Below are positions 25,535 through 33,198 of a stretch of 56,412 nucleotides of DNA, one piece after another (the first letter of the stretch is position 1; the number at the start of each line of letters is the position of its first letter). Origin of the DNA: Sinomonas sp. ASV486 (GTDB taxonomy: Bacteria > Actinomycetota > Actinomycetes > Actinomycetales > Micrococcaceae); assembly GCF_030908215.1 (NCBI RefSeq), contig NZ_JAVFJK010000013.1, forward strand, positions 87,003-143,414, in the 5' to 3' direction. Made by a program: the position numbers and the translations under genes. The notes below the pieces were generated by a model. It was not told where the DNA came from. It did no database searches and saw only the letters and a program-made list of their open reading frames with translations.

Positions 25535-26535
25535 GCGTGGACTACCTTCACGAAAGCGCCGGCGGCGTCGATCGAGGCTGCGAGGGCGGCGCCGATCTCC
25601 GAGGCGCGGAGCCCGTCGCGTGCAGTCGCGAGGGGCGACGGCGCGCCCGTCCGCAGCGAGTCGATCCATGCCTGGAGCTCGATCCGGTACGCGTCGGCGA
25701 AGCGGGGGCGCCAGTCGGCGGGGTACTCGGTCGCCCGGCGCCGATCGAGGTTGAACTCGAGCAGGGGGGACTCGGTGAAGCTGGCGGTCCCGCGCTCCCC
25801 CACGACTTCAAGCCGCGTCGAGTAGCCGTACTCGGCGTTGAGGAACAGCTCGAGGGTCACGAGCGTGCCGTCCTCCATCCGCAGCAGCATGAGCGCGGGG
25901 TCCTGGAGGCCCGCAGGCGCGAGCGAGGACGCCTTCCGGCCCGAGACCCACGCGACCTCGGCCACGGAGGTGCCGAGCAGCCACGGCATCGAATCGAGCT
26001 CGTGGATCGCCGAGTTGGTGATGGCGGAGACGTTCGTCGCGTCCGGGGCGGAGCGGACGTTGCGGCTCACGCAGTGCGCCACGAGCACCTCGCCGAGCTC
26101 GCCCGCGGCGAGGCGCCGCCTGAGCTCGGTGTGCGCGGGATCGAAGCGCCGCATGAATCCGAGGGAGACGAGGCTGCGGCCCAACTCCACGGCCACCGCC
26201 TCCTCTGCCTCGACCACGGCACGGCCCTCCTCGACGGTGGGGGCGAGGGGCTTCTCGCACAGGACGGGCTTGCGTGCATCGAGGCAGGCGGTGAGGAGCT
26301 CGGCGTGGGTGGAGTCGTGGGACGCGATGACGACGGCGTCAACCTCGTCGTCCGTGATGAGCGCCCGCGGGTCGGTGGTGCTTCGCGCGCCGGCCGGCCC
26401 GGCGGCGGCAGCCGCGCGGTCGGCGTCGAGGTCCGCAACGAGCGAGACGGAGGCGCCGCTCACCGCGCCGGCGAGATTGCGCACATGGTCGGCACCCATG
26501 ATTCCGGCGCCGATGACGCCCACGCGGATGGTCAT
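25531..26535 (-). CDS. inositol 2-dehydrogenase-like Gfo/Idh/MocA oxidoreductase
   Basis: A 334-residue NAD-dependent dehydrogenase closest in style to IolG-type inositol dehydrogenases. GVIGAGIMGADHV is the Rossmann turn, PVLCEKPLAPT carries the EKP lysine, and SAIHELDSMPWLLG holds the catalytic Asp/His region. Length matches the family, and its intact C-terminus (TARDGLRASEIGAALAAS) contrasts with the broken end of the related protein at 4196-5302. First gene of the operon, behind a promoter with TTGACA and the palindrome TGGAACGTTCCA. No LacI gene is adjacent, so the LacI at 5420 (same operator) is the obvious candidate regulator. Inositol is the likely but unproven substrate class. Confidence 0.83.
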   Translation of the reverse strand: MTIRVGVIGAGIMGADHVRNLAGAVSGASVSLVADLDADRAAAAAGPAGARSTTDPRALITDDEVDAVVIASHDSTHAELLTACLDARKPVLCEKPLAPTVEEGRAVVEAEEAVAVELGRSLVSLGFMRRFDPAHTELRRRLAAGELGEVLVAHCVSRNVRSAPDATNVSAITNSAIHELDSMPWLLGTSVAEVAWVSGRKASSLAPAGLQDPALMLLRMEDGTLVTLELFLNAEYGYSTRLEVVGERGTASFTESPLLEFNLDRRRATEYPADWRPRFADAYRIELQAWIDSLRTGAPSPLATARDGLRASEIGAALAASIDAAGAFVKVVHA

Positions 26536-26557
26536 AGGGATCTCTTCTCTTCAGTAG

Positions 26558-26616
26558 TGGAACGTTCCAAGGTTGGGTTGATCACACTCTAGTCGCAGCC
26601 GAGTTTGTCCTGTCAA
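26558..26616 (-). promoter_or_regulatory. promoter and orphan A-type operator TGGAACGTTCCA
   Basis: A 12-base perfect palindrome (26558-26569) lies 23 bases before the inositol-dehydrogenase-like start. Upstream on the minus strand are TTGACA (26611-26616) and a -10-like TAGAGT (26586-26591, 19-base spacer). The core GGAACGTTCC is identical to the site at 5338-5347, 21 kb away beside a LacI gene. Confidence 0.78.
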
Positions 26617-26640
26617 GTGCGCTTCGGGGCTCGACCCTCG

Positions 26641-26695
26641 GCTGACGGTCTTCTGACTGTTGTCTGACGGTTGTCTGACGGTTGTCTGACCGTGG
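26641..26695. repeat. five 11-bp tandem units, TCTGACGGTTG type
   Basis: Five consecutive 11-base units: one GCTGACGGTCT, one TCTGACTGTTG, two exact TCTGACGGTTG and one TCTGACCGTGG. The period is close to one helical turn, so a protein bound to each unit would sit on one DNA face. It lies 25-80 bases upstream of the -35 of the oxidoreductase operon. Confidence 0.75.
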
Positions 26696-26703
26696 CGCGC
26701 GGT

Positions 26704-26756
26704 GACGCACGATGACGGCGCGGTCGGCTGGGTGCCGAACCGCGCCGTCGTGCGTC
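26704..26756 (-). terminator. hairpin downstream of sugar ABC operon
   Basis: GACGCACGA (26704-26712) plus CGGCGCGGT (26716-26724) pair with ACCGCGCCG (26739-26747) and TCGTGCGTC (26748-26756). This makes an 18-bp stem with a three-base bulge and a 14-base loop, 40 bases past the stop of the ATPase gene. One arm contains the dispersed word CGCCGTCGTGC. Confidence 0.65.
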
Positions 26757-26796
26757 CCCCGGGCAGTCGACGCGCGAACCCGGGATGTGCCCATCG

Positions 26797-27726
26797 TCAG
26801 GCTGTGGGCGACTCCGCCTTGGGTGCTTCGGCTTGGACGGCGGCGGCTTCGGCTTTGGCTTCTTGGAGGGCTTGGGTGTGGCCGCCGAGCTGTTCGAGTT
26901 CGTGGGCGAGTTCGGCGAGTTCGGCGCCGCCGGCCATCTGGGCGGTGAGTTCTTCCAGGGTGATGTCCTTCTTGTCGTAGTAGCCGATGGAGCGGCCGCG
27001 CTTCAGGAGCAGGAAGCGGTCCCCGACGGGGAAGGCGTGGTGGGGGTTGTGGGTGATGAAGATGACGCCGAGGCCGCGGTCGCGGGCCTGGAGGATGTAG
27101 CGCAGGACCACGCCGGACTGCTTCACGCCCAGGGCGGCGGTGGGCTCGTCCAGGATCAGGACCTTGGCCCCGAAGTACACGGCCCGGGCGATGGCCACGC
27201 ACTGCCGCTCGCCGCCGGAGAGCTGGCCGATGGGCTGCTCGACGTCGCGCAGGTCGATGCCCATGGCCGCCAGCTCGGTCCTGGTGGTCTCCTTCATCCG
27301 GTTCACGTCCATGCGCTTGAACGGGCCGAACCCGGTGGTCAGCTCGGAGCCGAGGAAGAAGTTGCGCCAGATCGGCATGAGGGAGACCACCGCGAGGTCC
27401 TGGTAGACCGCGGCGATGCCCGCGTCCAGGGCCTCCCTCGGGGAGGAGAGCCTGCGTTCCTCGCCCATGATGGTGAAGGTGCCGGCGTCGTGCTGGTGCA
27501 GGCCGGCGATGATCTTGATCAGGGTCGACTTCCCGGCCCCGTTGTCGCCCAGGACGCAGGTGACGCGGCCGTTGTCCACGGCCATGGTCACCTCCCGCAG
27601 GGCGATGACGTTGCCGTAGTGCTTGCCCACGCCGTCCAGGCGCAGCAGGTGCACGGGCCGGTCGGTGAGGGGGTCGGTCTCCCCCGCCTTGGCCAGGATC
27701 TCCTGGTTGCTGATGTGCTCTGCCAT
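26797..27726 (-). CDS. sugar ABC transporter ATP-binding protein
   Basis: A single-domain ATPase (309 residues) of the ribose/fructose/inositol-type importers. Walker [10 protein letters not shown] near residue 64-72, Q-loop VYQDLAV, signature [10 protein letters not shown] near 155 and Walker [12 protein letters not shown] near 180, with the His switch ITHNPHHAF. RbsA-type proteins often have two domains; this one has one, like FrcA. The tail after the ATPase fold is Ala/Glu/Lys rich. ATG at 27726 is nine bases after AGGAG, better placed than ATG at 27735, which abuts it. Last gene of the binding protein, permease, ATPase operon; energises import at the cytoplasmic membrane. Confidence 0.9.
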   Translation of the reverse strand: MAEHISNQEILAKAGETDPLTDRPVHLLRLDGVGKHYGNVIALREVTMAVDNGRVTCVLGDNGAGKSTLIKIIAGLHQHDAGTFTIMGEERRLSSPREALDAGIAAVYQDLAVVSLMPIWRNFFLGSELTTGFGPFKRMDVNRMKETTRTELAAMGIDLRDVEQPIGQLSGGERQCVAIARAVYFGAKVLILDEPTAALGVKQSGVVLRYILQARDRGLGVIFITHNPHHAFPVGDRFLLLKRGRSIGYYDKKDITLEELTAQMAGGAELAELAHELEQLGGHTQALQEAKAEAAAVQAEAPKAESPTA

Positions 27727-27753
27727 GGTGGCCATCTCCTGTGCTTCGTTCTC

Positions 27754-28821
27754 TCAGGCGCGCTCTGCGCGCTTCTTGACGATGAGGTTCACGATCGTGG
27801 CCAGCAGGAGCATCAGGCCCAGGAAGAACTTGAACCAGTCCGGGTTCCACTGCGCGTACACGATGCCCTTGTTGGCCATGCCGAAGATGAACGCGCCGAT
27901 CGCCCCGCCCACGGCCGAGCCGTACCCGCCGGTGAGCAGGCACCCGCCGATGACCGCGGCGATGATGTAGAGGAACTCGTTGCCCACGCCCTCCCCGGAC
28001 TGGACCGCGTCGAACGCGAACAGGTTGTGCATGCCCAGCAGCCACCCGCACAGCCCCACCCCCATGAACAGGCCGATCTTGGTCGCGGTGACCGGGACCC
28101 CGACCGCCCGGGCGGCGTTCGCGTCCCCGCCCGCGGCGAAGATCCAGTTCCCGACCTTCGTGCGCAGCAGCACCCAGGACGCGACCACCACCAGCACGAT
28201 CCAGTACAGGATCGTGATCTTGAACTCGACCCCGCCGATGTTCACCGAGGACGCGAAGACCGCCTTGGCCGCGCCGAACCCGTCCATCTGGGCGATCGAG
28301 GGCGAGGACACCGCCCCGCCGATCAGGCGGGTCAGGGCCAGGTTCAGGCCCGTGAGCATCAGGAACGTGGCCAGGGTCACGATGAAGGAGGGCAGCTTCG
28401 TCTTGACCAGGATCCACCCGTTCACGAACCCGATCCCCAGGGAGACCACCAGGGCCAGCAGGACCCCGACCCACACGTTCATCCCGAAGTTCCAGGAGAA
28501 CAGGGACGCGGTCAGGGCCGAGGAGATCACCGCGACACCCGAGGACAGGTCGAACTCGCCCCCGATCATCAGCAGCGAGACCCCCACCGCCATGATCCCG
28601 ATCGTGGAGGACCCGTACAGGACCGTCGCGAGCGCGTTGGGCTGCAGGAACGTCCCCGAGACCGCCGCGAAGAAGATGAACAGCACGACCGCGGCCGCCA
28701 GCGCCCCGACCTCCGGACGGCCCAGGAGCTTCTGGAACGGGCCACGACGCCCGACCCGCTCGTCTTTGGCAGCCGGCGCGGGCGCCGGCCCCGGCGTCGA
28801 GGGAAGTGTTGCAGTTGCCAT
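27754..28821 (-). CDS. sugar ABC transporter permease (RbsC/FrcC-type)
   Basis: A 355-residue integral membrane protein of the branched ribose/xylose/inositol permease family. Hydrophobic segments include LAAAVVLFIFFAAVSGTF, GVLLALVVSLGIGFVNGWI and FFLGLMLLLATIVNLIVKK. The family loops MIGGEFDLSSG and FAAGGDANAARAVGVPV (the ATPase-contacting EAA-like loop) are clear. The first 30 residues are Pro/Ala-rich and cytoplasmic. ATG at 28821 follows AAGGAG. It lies 27 bases upstream of the ATPase gene and 63 bases downstream of the binding protein gene. The sugar is unknown; the nearby inositol-type dehydrogenases make a cyclitol or pentose plausible. Confidence 0.9.
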   Translation of the reverse strand: MATATLPSTPGPAPAPAAKDERVGRRGPFQKLLGRPEVGALAAAVVLFIFFAAVSGTFLQPNALATVLYGSSTIGIMAVGVSLLMIGGEFDLSSGVAVISSALTASLFSWNFGMNVWVGVLLALVVSLGIGFVNGWILVKTKLPSFIVTLATFLMLTGLNLALTRLIGGAVSSPSIAQMDGFGAAKAVFASSVNIGGVEFKITILYWIVLVVVASWVLLRTKVGNWIFAAGGDANAARAVGVPVTATKIGLFMGVGLCGWLLGMHNLFAFDAVQSGEGVGNEFLYIIAAVIGGCLLTGGYGSAVGGAIGAFIFGMANKGIVYAQWNPDWFKFFLGLMLLLATIVNLIVKKRAERA

Positions 28822-28884
28822 GGAAAGAACTCCTTCTCAGTCGGGCCGCGCGGCGTTCCCGCCGCACGGCCCCGATCCTTGGAA

Positions 28885-29874
28885 CTAGCGGACGCCCTGC
28901 TGGACGAACTTGAGGACGTCGGAGATGTTGGACTTGTCCACGATCGCCGGCCCGGTCAGCACCGGCTGGCCACCACCGACCTTGAACCCGCCGCGCTTGT
29001 TCTGCCAGAGCGCGTCAACCGACAGGTAGCCCTGCAGCCACGGCTGCTGGTCCACCGTGAAGAGCACCTTGCCGTCGCTGATCGCCTGGGCCAGGGCAGG
29101 GTTGAGGTCGAAGCTCGCCACCTTGACCGAGCTATTCGCATCCGCCACCGCCTTGAGGAGGGTGACCGTGTACGGGGCGCCGAGGCCGACGATCACATCG
29201 GCGTCCTTCGTGGCCTGCAGCTTCGCCGTCGCCGTGGACTGCACCGAGGTCATATCGGCTCCGTTGACGTAGAGGATCTCCGTGCCCGGGACCTTCTCCT
29301 TCACGCCCGCGCACCGGGCCTCGAGCTGCACCTGCCCCTGCGACATGATCACGCAGATGGGGTGCTTGTAGCCGTCCGAGGCGAGCTTGGTGCCCACCGC
29401 CTCACCGGCGAGCTTCTCGTTCGAGCCGAAGTGCGTGAACGCGCCCATCTGCGCGGAGACGTCGCCGCCGGCGTTGAAGCTCACGAGCGGGATGCCCGCG
29501 TCGGCAACCTTCTTCAGCACATCCTTCATGGCGCCCGGGTTGGCGATGGTGACCGCGATGCCATCCACCTTCTGGTCGATCGCCTGCTGCACCAGCTGGG
29601 ACTGTCGCCCGGCGTCCGAGTCATTCGTGTAGAGAATCTCGACGTTGTCCTTCGCCGCCGCCTCCTCGGCACCCTTGCGCACGATGTCCCAGAACGTGTC
29701 GCCCGCCTCGGCGTGCGTGATGAGGGCAACCTTCATCCTGGGAGTCGAGACGGCCTGGCCGCCTCCTGAACCTGCGGTCGCGTCGGCCTGCTTGCCGCCG
29801 CCCGAGCAGGCCGTCACGGCGAGGACTGGGATCAGGGCAAGGGCGGCCAGGCCGCGGTGCCACGTCTTCTTCAC
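28885..29874 (-). CDS. sugar ABC transporter substrate-binding lipoprotein
   Basis: A 329-residue secreted lipoprotein. The signal peptide LAALALIPVLAVTACSGGG ends in a lipobox with Cys as lipid anchor. The mature part is a ribose-binding-protein-like fold (KVALITHAEAGDTFWDIVRKG, VDGIAVTIANP, VSFNAGGD) that hands a sugar to the permease. I placed the start at GTG 29874, five bases after AAAGGAGA; the GTG at 29904 would put that ribosome-binding site inside the gene. First gene of the transporter operon. Its promoter is bracketed by two TGGACCGGTCCA palindromes, shared with the divergent TIM-barrel gene. Confidence 0.9.
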   Translation of the reverse strand: MKKTWHRGLAALALIPVLAVTACSGGGKQADATAGSGGGQAVSTPRMKVALITHAEAGDTFWDIVRKGAEEAAAKDNVEILYTNDSDAGRQSQLVQQAIDQKVDGIAVTIANPGAMKDVLKKVADAGIPLVSFNAGGDVSAQMGAFTHFGSNEKLAGEAVGTKLASDGYKHPICVIMSQGQVQLEARCAGVKEKVPGTEILYVNGADMTSVQSTATAKLQATKDADVIVGLGAPYTVTLLKAVADANSSVKVASFDLNPALAQAISDGKVLFTVDQQPWLQGYLSVDALWQNKRGGFKVGGGQPVLTGPAIVDKSNISDVLKFVQQGVR

Positions 29875-29971
29875 GAGCTCTCCTTTGATGTTCGTGCGCT
29901 TCACATCCCGGGAAGGATCTCGGGGGCTCCGGCCTCACCGGATCGGCGGGAATGTGATGCGGGTCTCTTTA

Positions 29972-30025
29972 TGGACCGGTCCAACCATAGGCCGCGAAAG
30001 TTTCGGATGTCAATGGACCGGTCCA
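29972..30025. promoter_or_regulatory. promoter bracketed by two C-type operators TGGACCGGTCCA
   Basis: Two identical perfect 12-base palindromes, at 29972-29983 and 30014-30025, are 42 bases apart centre to centre. Between them on the minus strand stand TTGACA (30008-30013), an 18-base spacer and TATGGT (29984-29989), each touching an operator. Binding would lock the binding-protein promoter and could also affect the divergent gene at 30100. No LacI gene is adjacent. Confidence 0.85.
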
Positions 30026-30099
30026 CTATTTCTGTGCCACACTCATCAACAACCCCCGAGTGACTCACACCACAGGCCTCAGGCCCCGAGAGGATCCCC

Positions 30100-30957
30100 A
30101 TGCCATCCACTACCGAGCGGTTCGTCGCAACCTGCTGGACAAGCGCCGGCGATGCCGCCCCACTTCGCAGCCCAGAGACGAGTCCAGTCCCCCTCCCCGA
30201 ACGGATCGAGGCGCTTGCGGCCACTGGATGGTCCGGGTTCGGTCTCGTTCTGGACGACCTCAAAGCCGCGCAGTCGTCGATGGGCTTCGCGGCGCTGAAC
30301 CGCCTCGTCCGCTCCCACGGGCTGACGCACGTCGAGGTCGAGCTCCTCGCGCGATGGTGGGAGCCCCGCGAAGTCTGGGGCACGGACTGGGACCTTCTCC
30401 TCCACGCCGCCGAGGCACTGCACGCACCGTTTGTGAAGATCGGCAGCGACTTCGGCACTCCCCCGGCCGACCTCGGGTTCATGGTGGAGCCCCTCAGGAC
30501 GCTCGCCGGGGAGGCCGAGAAACGGGGAACGAGAGTCGCCCTCGAACCCGTGGCCTTCACGCTCGTCGACACGATCCCCCGCGGCGCCGATCTGATGCGC
30601 CGCGTGGATCACCCGGCGTGCGGCCTGATCGTGGACTTCTGGCACGTGTACCGCAAGGGAACGAGTCTGGCAGAACTCCGCAGTTCCCTCACGGCGGACC
30701 AGATCTTCGGCGTCGAGCTCAACGATGCCCACAACGAGATCCAGGGCACGCTGTTCGAGGACACCCGGGACCATCGCTGCTACCTCGGACAGGGGGACCA
30801 GGACGTTGCGGGCTTCATCCGGACCATGCAGGACATCGGGTTCAAGGGCCCGTGGGGTGTCGAGATCCTCTCCGAGGAACACCGGGCTCTGCCGGTTCAG
30901 ACGGCCTTGGCGGCCGCCATGGCAACGACCCGTCCATTCTTCGAGTCCGATGAGTGA
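30100..30957 (+). CDS. sugar phosphate isomerase/epimerase-like TIM barrel
   Basis: A 285-residue xylose-isomerase-like TIM barrel, similar in size to IolE/IolI-type inositol enzymes and hydroxypyruvate isomerase. Strand motifs VEVELLARWW, VKIGSDFG, RVALEPVAFTLVD, GLIVDFWHVYRKG, GVELNDAHNE and GVEILSEEHR carry the Glu, Asp, His and Glu expected of metal ligands. ATG at 30100 follows GAGAGG. It is divergent from the sugar transporter operon across the shared C-type operators, so it probably processes the imported sugar or a derivative. It lies 97 bases upstream of a CE7-type esterase gene on the same strand. Exact reaction unknown. Confidence 0.78.
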   Translation: MPSTTERFVATCWTSAGDAAPLRSPETSPVPLPERIEALAATGWSGFGLVLDDLKAAQSSMGFAALNRLVRSHGLTHVEVELLARWWEPREVWGTDWDLLLHAAEALHAPFVKIGSDFGTPPADLGFMVEPLRTLAGEAEKRGTRVALEPVAFTLVDTIPRGADLMRRVDHPACGLIVDFWHVYRKGTSLAELRSSLTADQIFGVELNDAHNEIQGTLFEDTRDHRCYLGQGDQDVAGFIRTMQDIGFKGPWGVEILSEEHRALPVQTALAAAMATTRPFFESDE

Positions 30958-31054
30958 CGGGCAGTCGCGCCCCCGCGGGGGACACAGCACATCCCACCTC
31001 CCTCCAGTAAGCTCGGTCACATCCGTCCCCGACGTCCGGAGGAACCGCACGGCC

Positions 31055-32086
31055 ATGCCCGCCCTCGACTTCCCCCTCGAAACGCTCCGCTCCTATCGCG
31101 GTTCCGCCACGGCGCCCGCGGACCTCGGGGACTTCTGGGACGCAACGCTCGCCGACGCGCGCAAACCGCCGCTCGACGTCGTGCTCGAACCGGTCGAGAC
31201 GGGGCTCGCCCTGATCGACACCTTCGACGTCACCTTCACCGGCTTCGGAGGCGCCAGGATCAGGGGCTGGCTCCACGTGCCGGCCGGCCCGCGGGGCGAC
31301 GTGCAGGCACAGCCGCTGCCCGCCGTCGTGCAGTACGCCGGCTACTCGGGCGGCCGCGGGCTCCCGCATCAGGACACCGTGTGGGCGCAGGCCGGCTGGG
31401 CCATGCTCATCATGGACACCCGCGGGCAAGGCTACGGCGGGATCTCCGGCGACACGCCCGATCCGCATCCCAGTGCCGGCGGCATCGCGTACCCCGGGCT
31501 CATGACGCGCGGGATCCAGGACCCCGAGGACTACTACTACCGCCGCCTCTACACCGACGCGGTGCGCGCCATCGAAGCTGCGCAGGCCCTCGACGCCGTC
31601 GACTCCGCCCGCATTGTGGTCCATGGCGTCTCACAGGGTGGCGGCCTAGCGATCGCCGCGGCCTCACTCGCCGCGCGCGCCGGGATCGGCGGCGTCATCG
31701 CATGTCTGCCGGACGTCAATTTCCTCTCCGACTTCCGCCGCGCGCTCGATGTCGCCACGGCGGGTCCGTACCCCGAGATCGAACGCTTCCTCGTGCGGCA
31801 CCGGGAGATGGCCGCCACCGCGCTGCGCACGCTGGACTACTTCGACGTCTCACTGCTCGCGAGATGGGCGACGGCGCCCGCCTCCTTCTCGGTCGCGCTG
31901 CGGGACGAGGTCTGCCCGCCGTCGACCGTCTATGCAGCGTTCAACAACTACGGCGAGGACTCGCCCGAGAGGGCGCGGCCGGCGAAGGACATCACGGAGT
32001 GGCCGTTCAACAACCACGAGGGCGGCGGCGAGCACCAGGTAGCGGCACACCTGCGCCGCCTCGCGGAGCTGCGCAGCAGCACCTGA
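31055..32086 (+). CDS. CE7-family acetylxylan esterase / cephalosporin C deacetylase
   Basis: A 343-residue alpha/beta hydrolase of carbohydrate esterase family 7, which removes acetyl groups from xylooligosaccharides and other small molecules. Catalytic residues in order: Ser193 in GVSQGGG, Asp284 in LRDEVCPP and His321 in FNNHEGGG. YAGYSGGRGLPH near residue 94 forms the family's oxyanion region. There is no signal peptide, so it acts on imported acetylated sugars. ATG at 31055 follows GGAGGA. Probably co-transcribed with the TIM-barrel gene upstream. This context suggests that the transporter imports an acetylated or plant-derived saccharide. Confidence 0.88.
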   Translation: MPALDFPLETLRSYRGSATAPADLGDFWDATLADARKPPLDVVLEPVETGLALIDTFDVTFTGFGGARIRGWLHVPAGPRGDVQAQPLPAVVQYAGYSGGRGLPHQDTVWAQAGWAMLIMDTRGQGYGGISGDTPDPHPSAGGIAYPGLMTRGIQDPEDYYYRRLYTDAVRAIEAAQALDAVDSARIVVHGVSQGGGLAIAAASLAARAGIGGVIACLPDVNFLSDFRRALDVATAGPYPEIERFLVRHREMAATALRTLDYFDVSLLARWATAPASFSVALRDEVCPPSTVYAAFNNYGEDSPERARPAKDITEWPFNNHEGGGEHQVAAHLRRLAELRSST

Positions 32087-32095
32087 CCCCCAGGA

Positions 32096-32116
32096 TGTGC
32101 GGTCACCTACCGCACA
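32096..32116. terminator. 8-bp hairpin after esterase gene
   Basis: TGTGCGGT (32096-32103) pairs with ACCGCACA (32109-32116) over a five-base loop. It begins 9 bases past the esterase stop and precedes the stop of the convergent unknown gene at 32195. Confidence 0.55.
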
Positions 32117-32194
32117 GACGGGTCACCCGCAGAACCTGACCCCCCGGAGCTGACTTCCAGAAGGGCCACCCGCGGCCTGGCGCGGAGGCGTGCG

Positions 32195-33082
32195 TCACGC
32201 GTGCAGGGCGCTCCCCACGCGCTCGACCAGCGTCTCGAACCGCCGCCGGAGGACTTCCTGCCGTGCCGCGGGCCAATGCGAGTAGGCGAGGCAGATGCTC
32301 AGCAGCCCATGCCCTCGCACGTCGATGTACGCGTGCACCTCGCCGTCGGGCGTCCGGCCGAAGTCCACGCCCGTCGGCGCGTCGGCCCCTCCGAAAGACT
32401 CCGGGACGAGGAACACGGCCTCGGCGATCTCGTCGAGCCCGAAGGCCACGGACCCTCGTTCGAGTGCCCCCTCGGGGAGCAGGCTGGCCGTCTCCGCGGA
32501 GAGCATGCCGTCGGAGAGGACGAACACGAGCCCGCCCGGCGTGCTCACGAGGGCCCCGTTCAGTTCGACGGCCTCGGACCCGCGCCGCGCAGCGAGCAGG
32601 AACCCCGGCAGCACCACGGACTCGTCCATGTACAGCCCGTGGTCGTACCGGGGGTCTTCGGCGGCCGCGCGCGCGAGCGCCGCCTTCAGCATGAGAGCCT
32701 CGGCCTTCGCCGCAGAGGCGAGCATCGGGTCGTCTGCGGCGGCGTCCTCCGACTCGAGCACCATCTCCTCGAGGGCCTGGATGGCCGACGGCATGTGGCT
32801 GAGCACGAGGCGCCCCGCCTCCTCGGCGCCGAACAGCAGCGCCGCGGCACCGAGAATCGTGACCAGGGCCTCGCGGGAGTCCATACCCCCGGCCAGCTGG
32901 GCTTCGAGCCATGTCGTCACCCGCAGCGCGCCCTGCTCATCGAGCACGCAGGCTGCCGCCTCCCCGCTGCGCTCCCCCGGAGCGGCGGTGCTGGCGTGCG
33001 CGAGAACTGCGGCCAGCCCCTCGGGGACGCCGGACTCGACGAGCCGCTGTGCCAGCGACAGACATGATGGAGTGAGACTCAC
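32195..33082 (-). CDS. unrecognised soluble protein
   Basis: A 295-residue protein that I do not recognise. No signal peptide or membrane segment. The N-terminal 130 residues are alpha-helical and Ala/Glu rich (LGAAALLFGAEEAGRLVLSH, IQALEEMVLESEDAAADD), with acidic low-complexity between about 107 and 120. The C-terminal half looks like mixed alpha/beta (VVLPGFLLAARRG, GLVFVLSDGMLSAE, VAFGLDEIAEAVFLVPESF, VHAYIDVRGHGLLSICLAYSH). The codon pattern is typical of real genes, and no competing frame explains it. GTG at 33082 has only weak ribosome-binding support. It stands alone between convergent and same-strand genes with gaps of about 110 bases on each side. Confidence 0.65.
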   Translation of the reverse strand: MSLTPSCLSLAQRLVESGVPEGLAAVLAHASTAAPGERSGEAAACVLDEQGALRVTTWLEAQLAGGMDSREALVTILGAAALLFGAEEAGRLVLSHMPSAIQALEEMVLESEDAAADDPMLASAAKAEALMLKAALARAAAEDPRYDHGLYMDESVVLPGFLLAARRGSEAVELNGALVSTPGGLVFVLSDGMLSAETASLLPEGALERGSVAFGLDEIAEAVFLVPESFGGADAPTGVDFGRTPDGEVHAYIDVRGHGLLSICLAYSHWPAARQEVLRRRFETLVERVGSALHA

Positions 33083-33198
33083 GCTTCAAGCCTGTCAACC
33101 GGAATGAGAGGAGGTCAACCCGGGTCCGCACGGCGCGCGAAAGATGACGCCGTCCCGGCCACCCGCCGATCACCGGCCGGAAGGACAGGACTCCGCGC

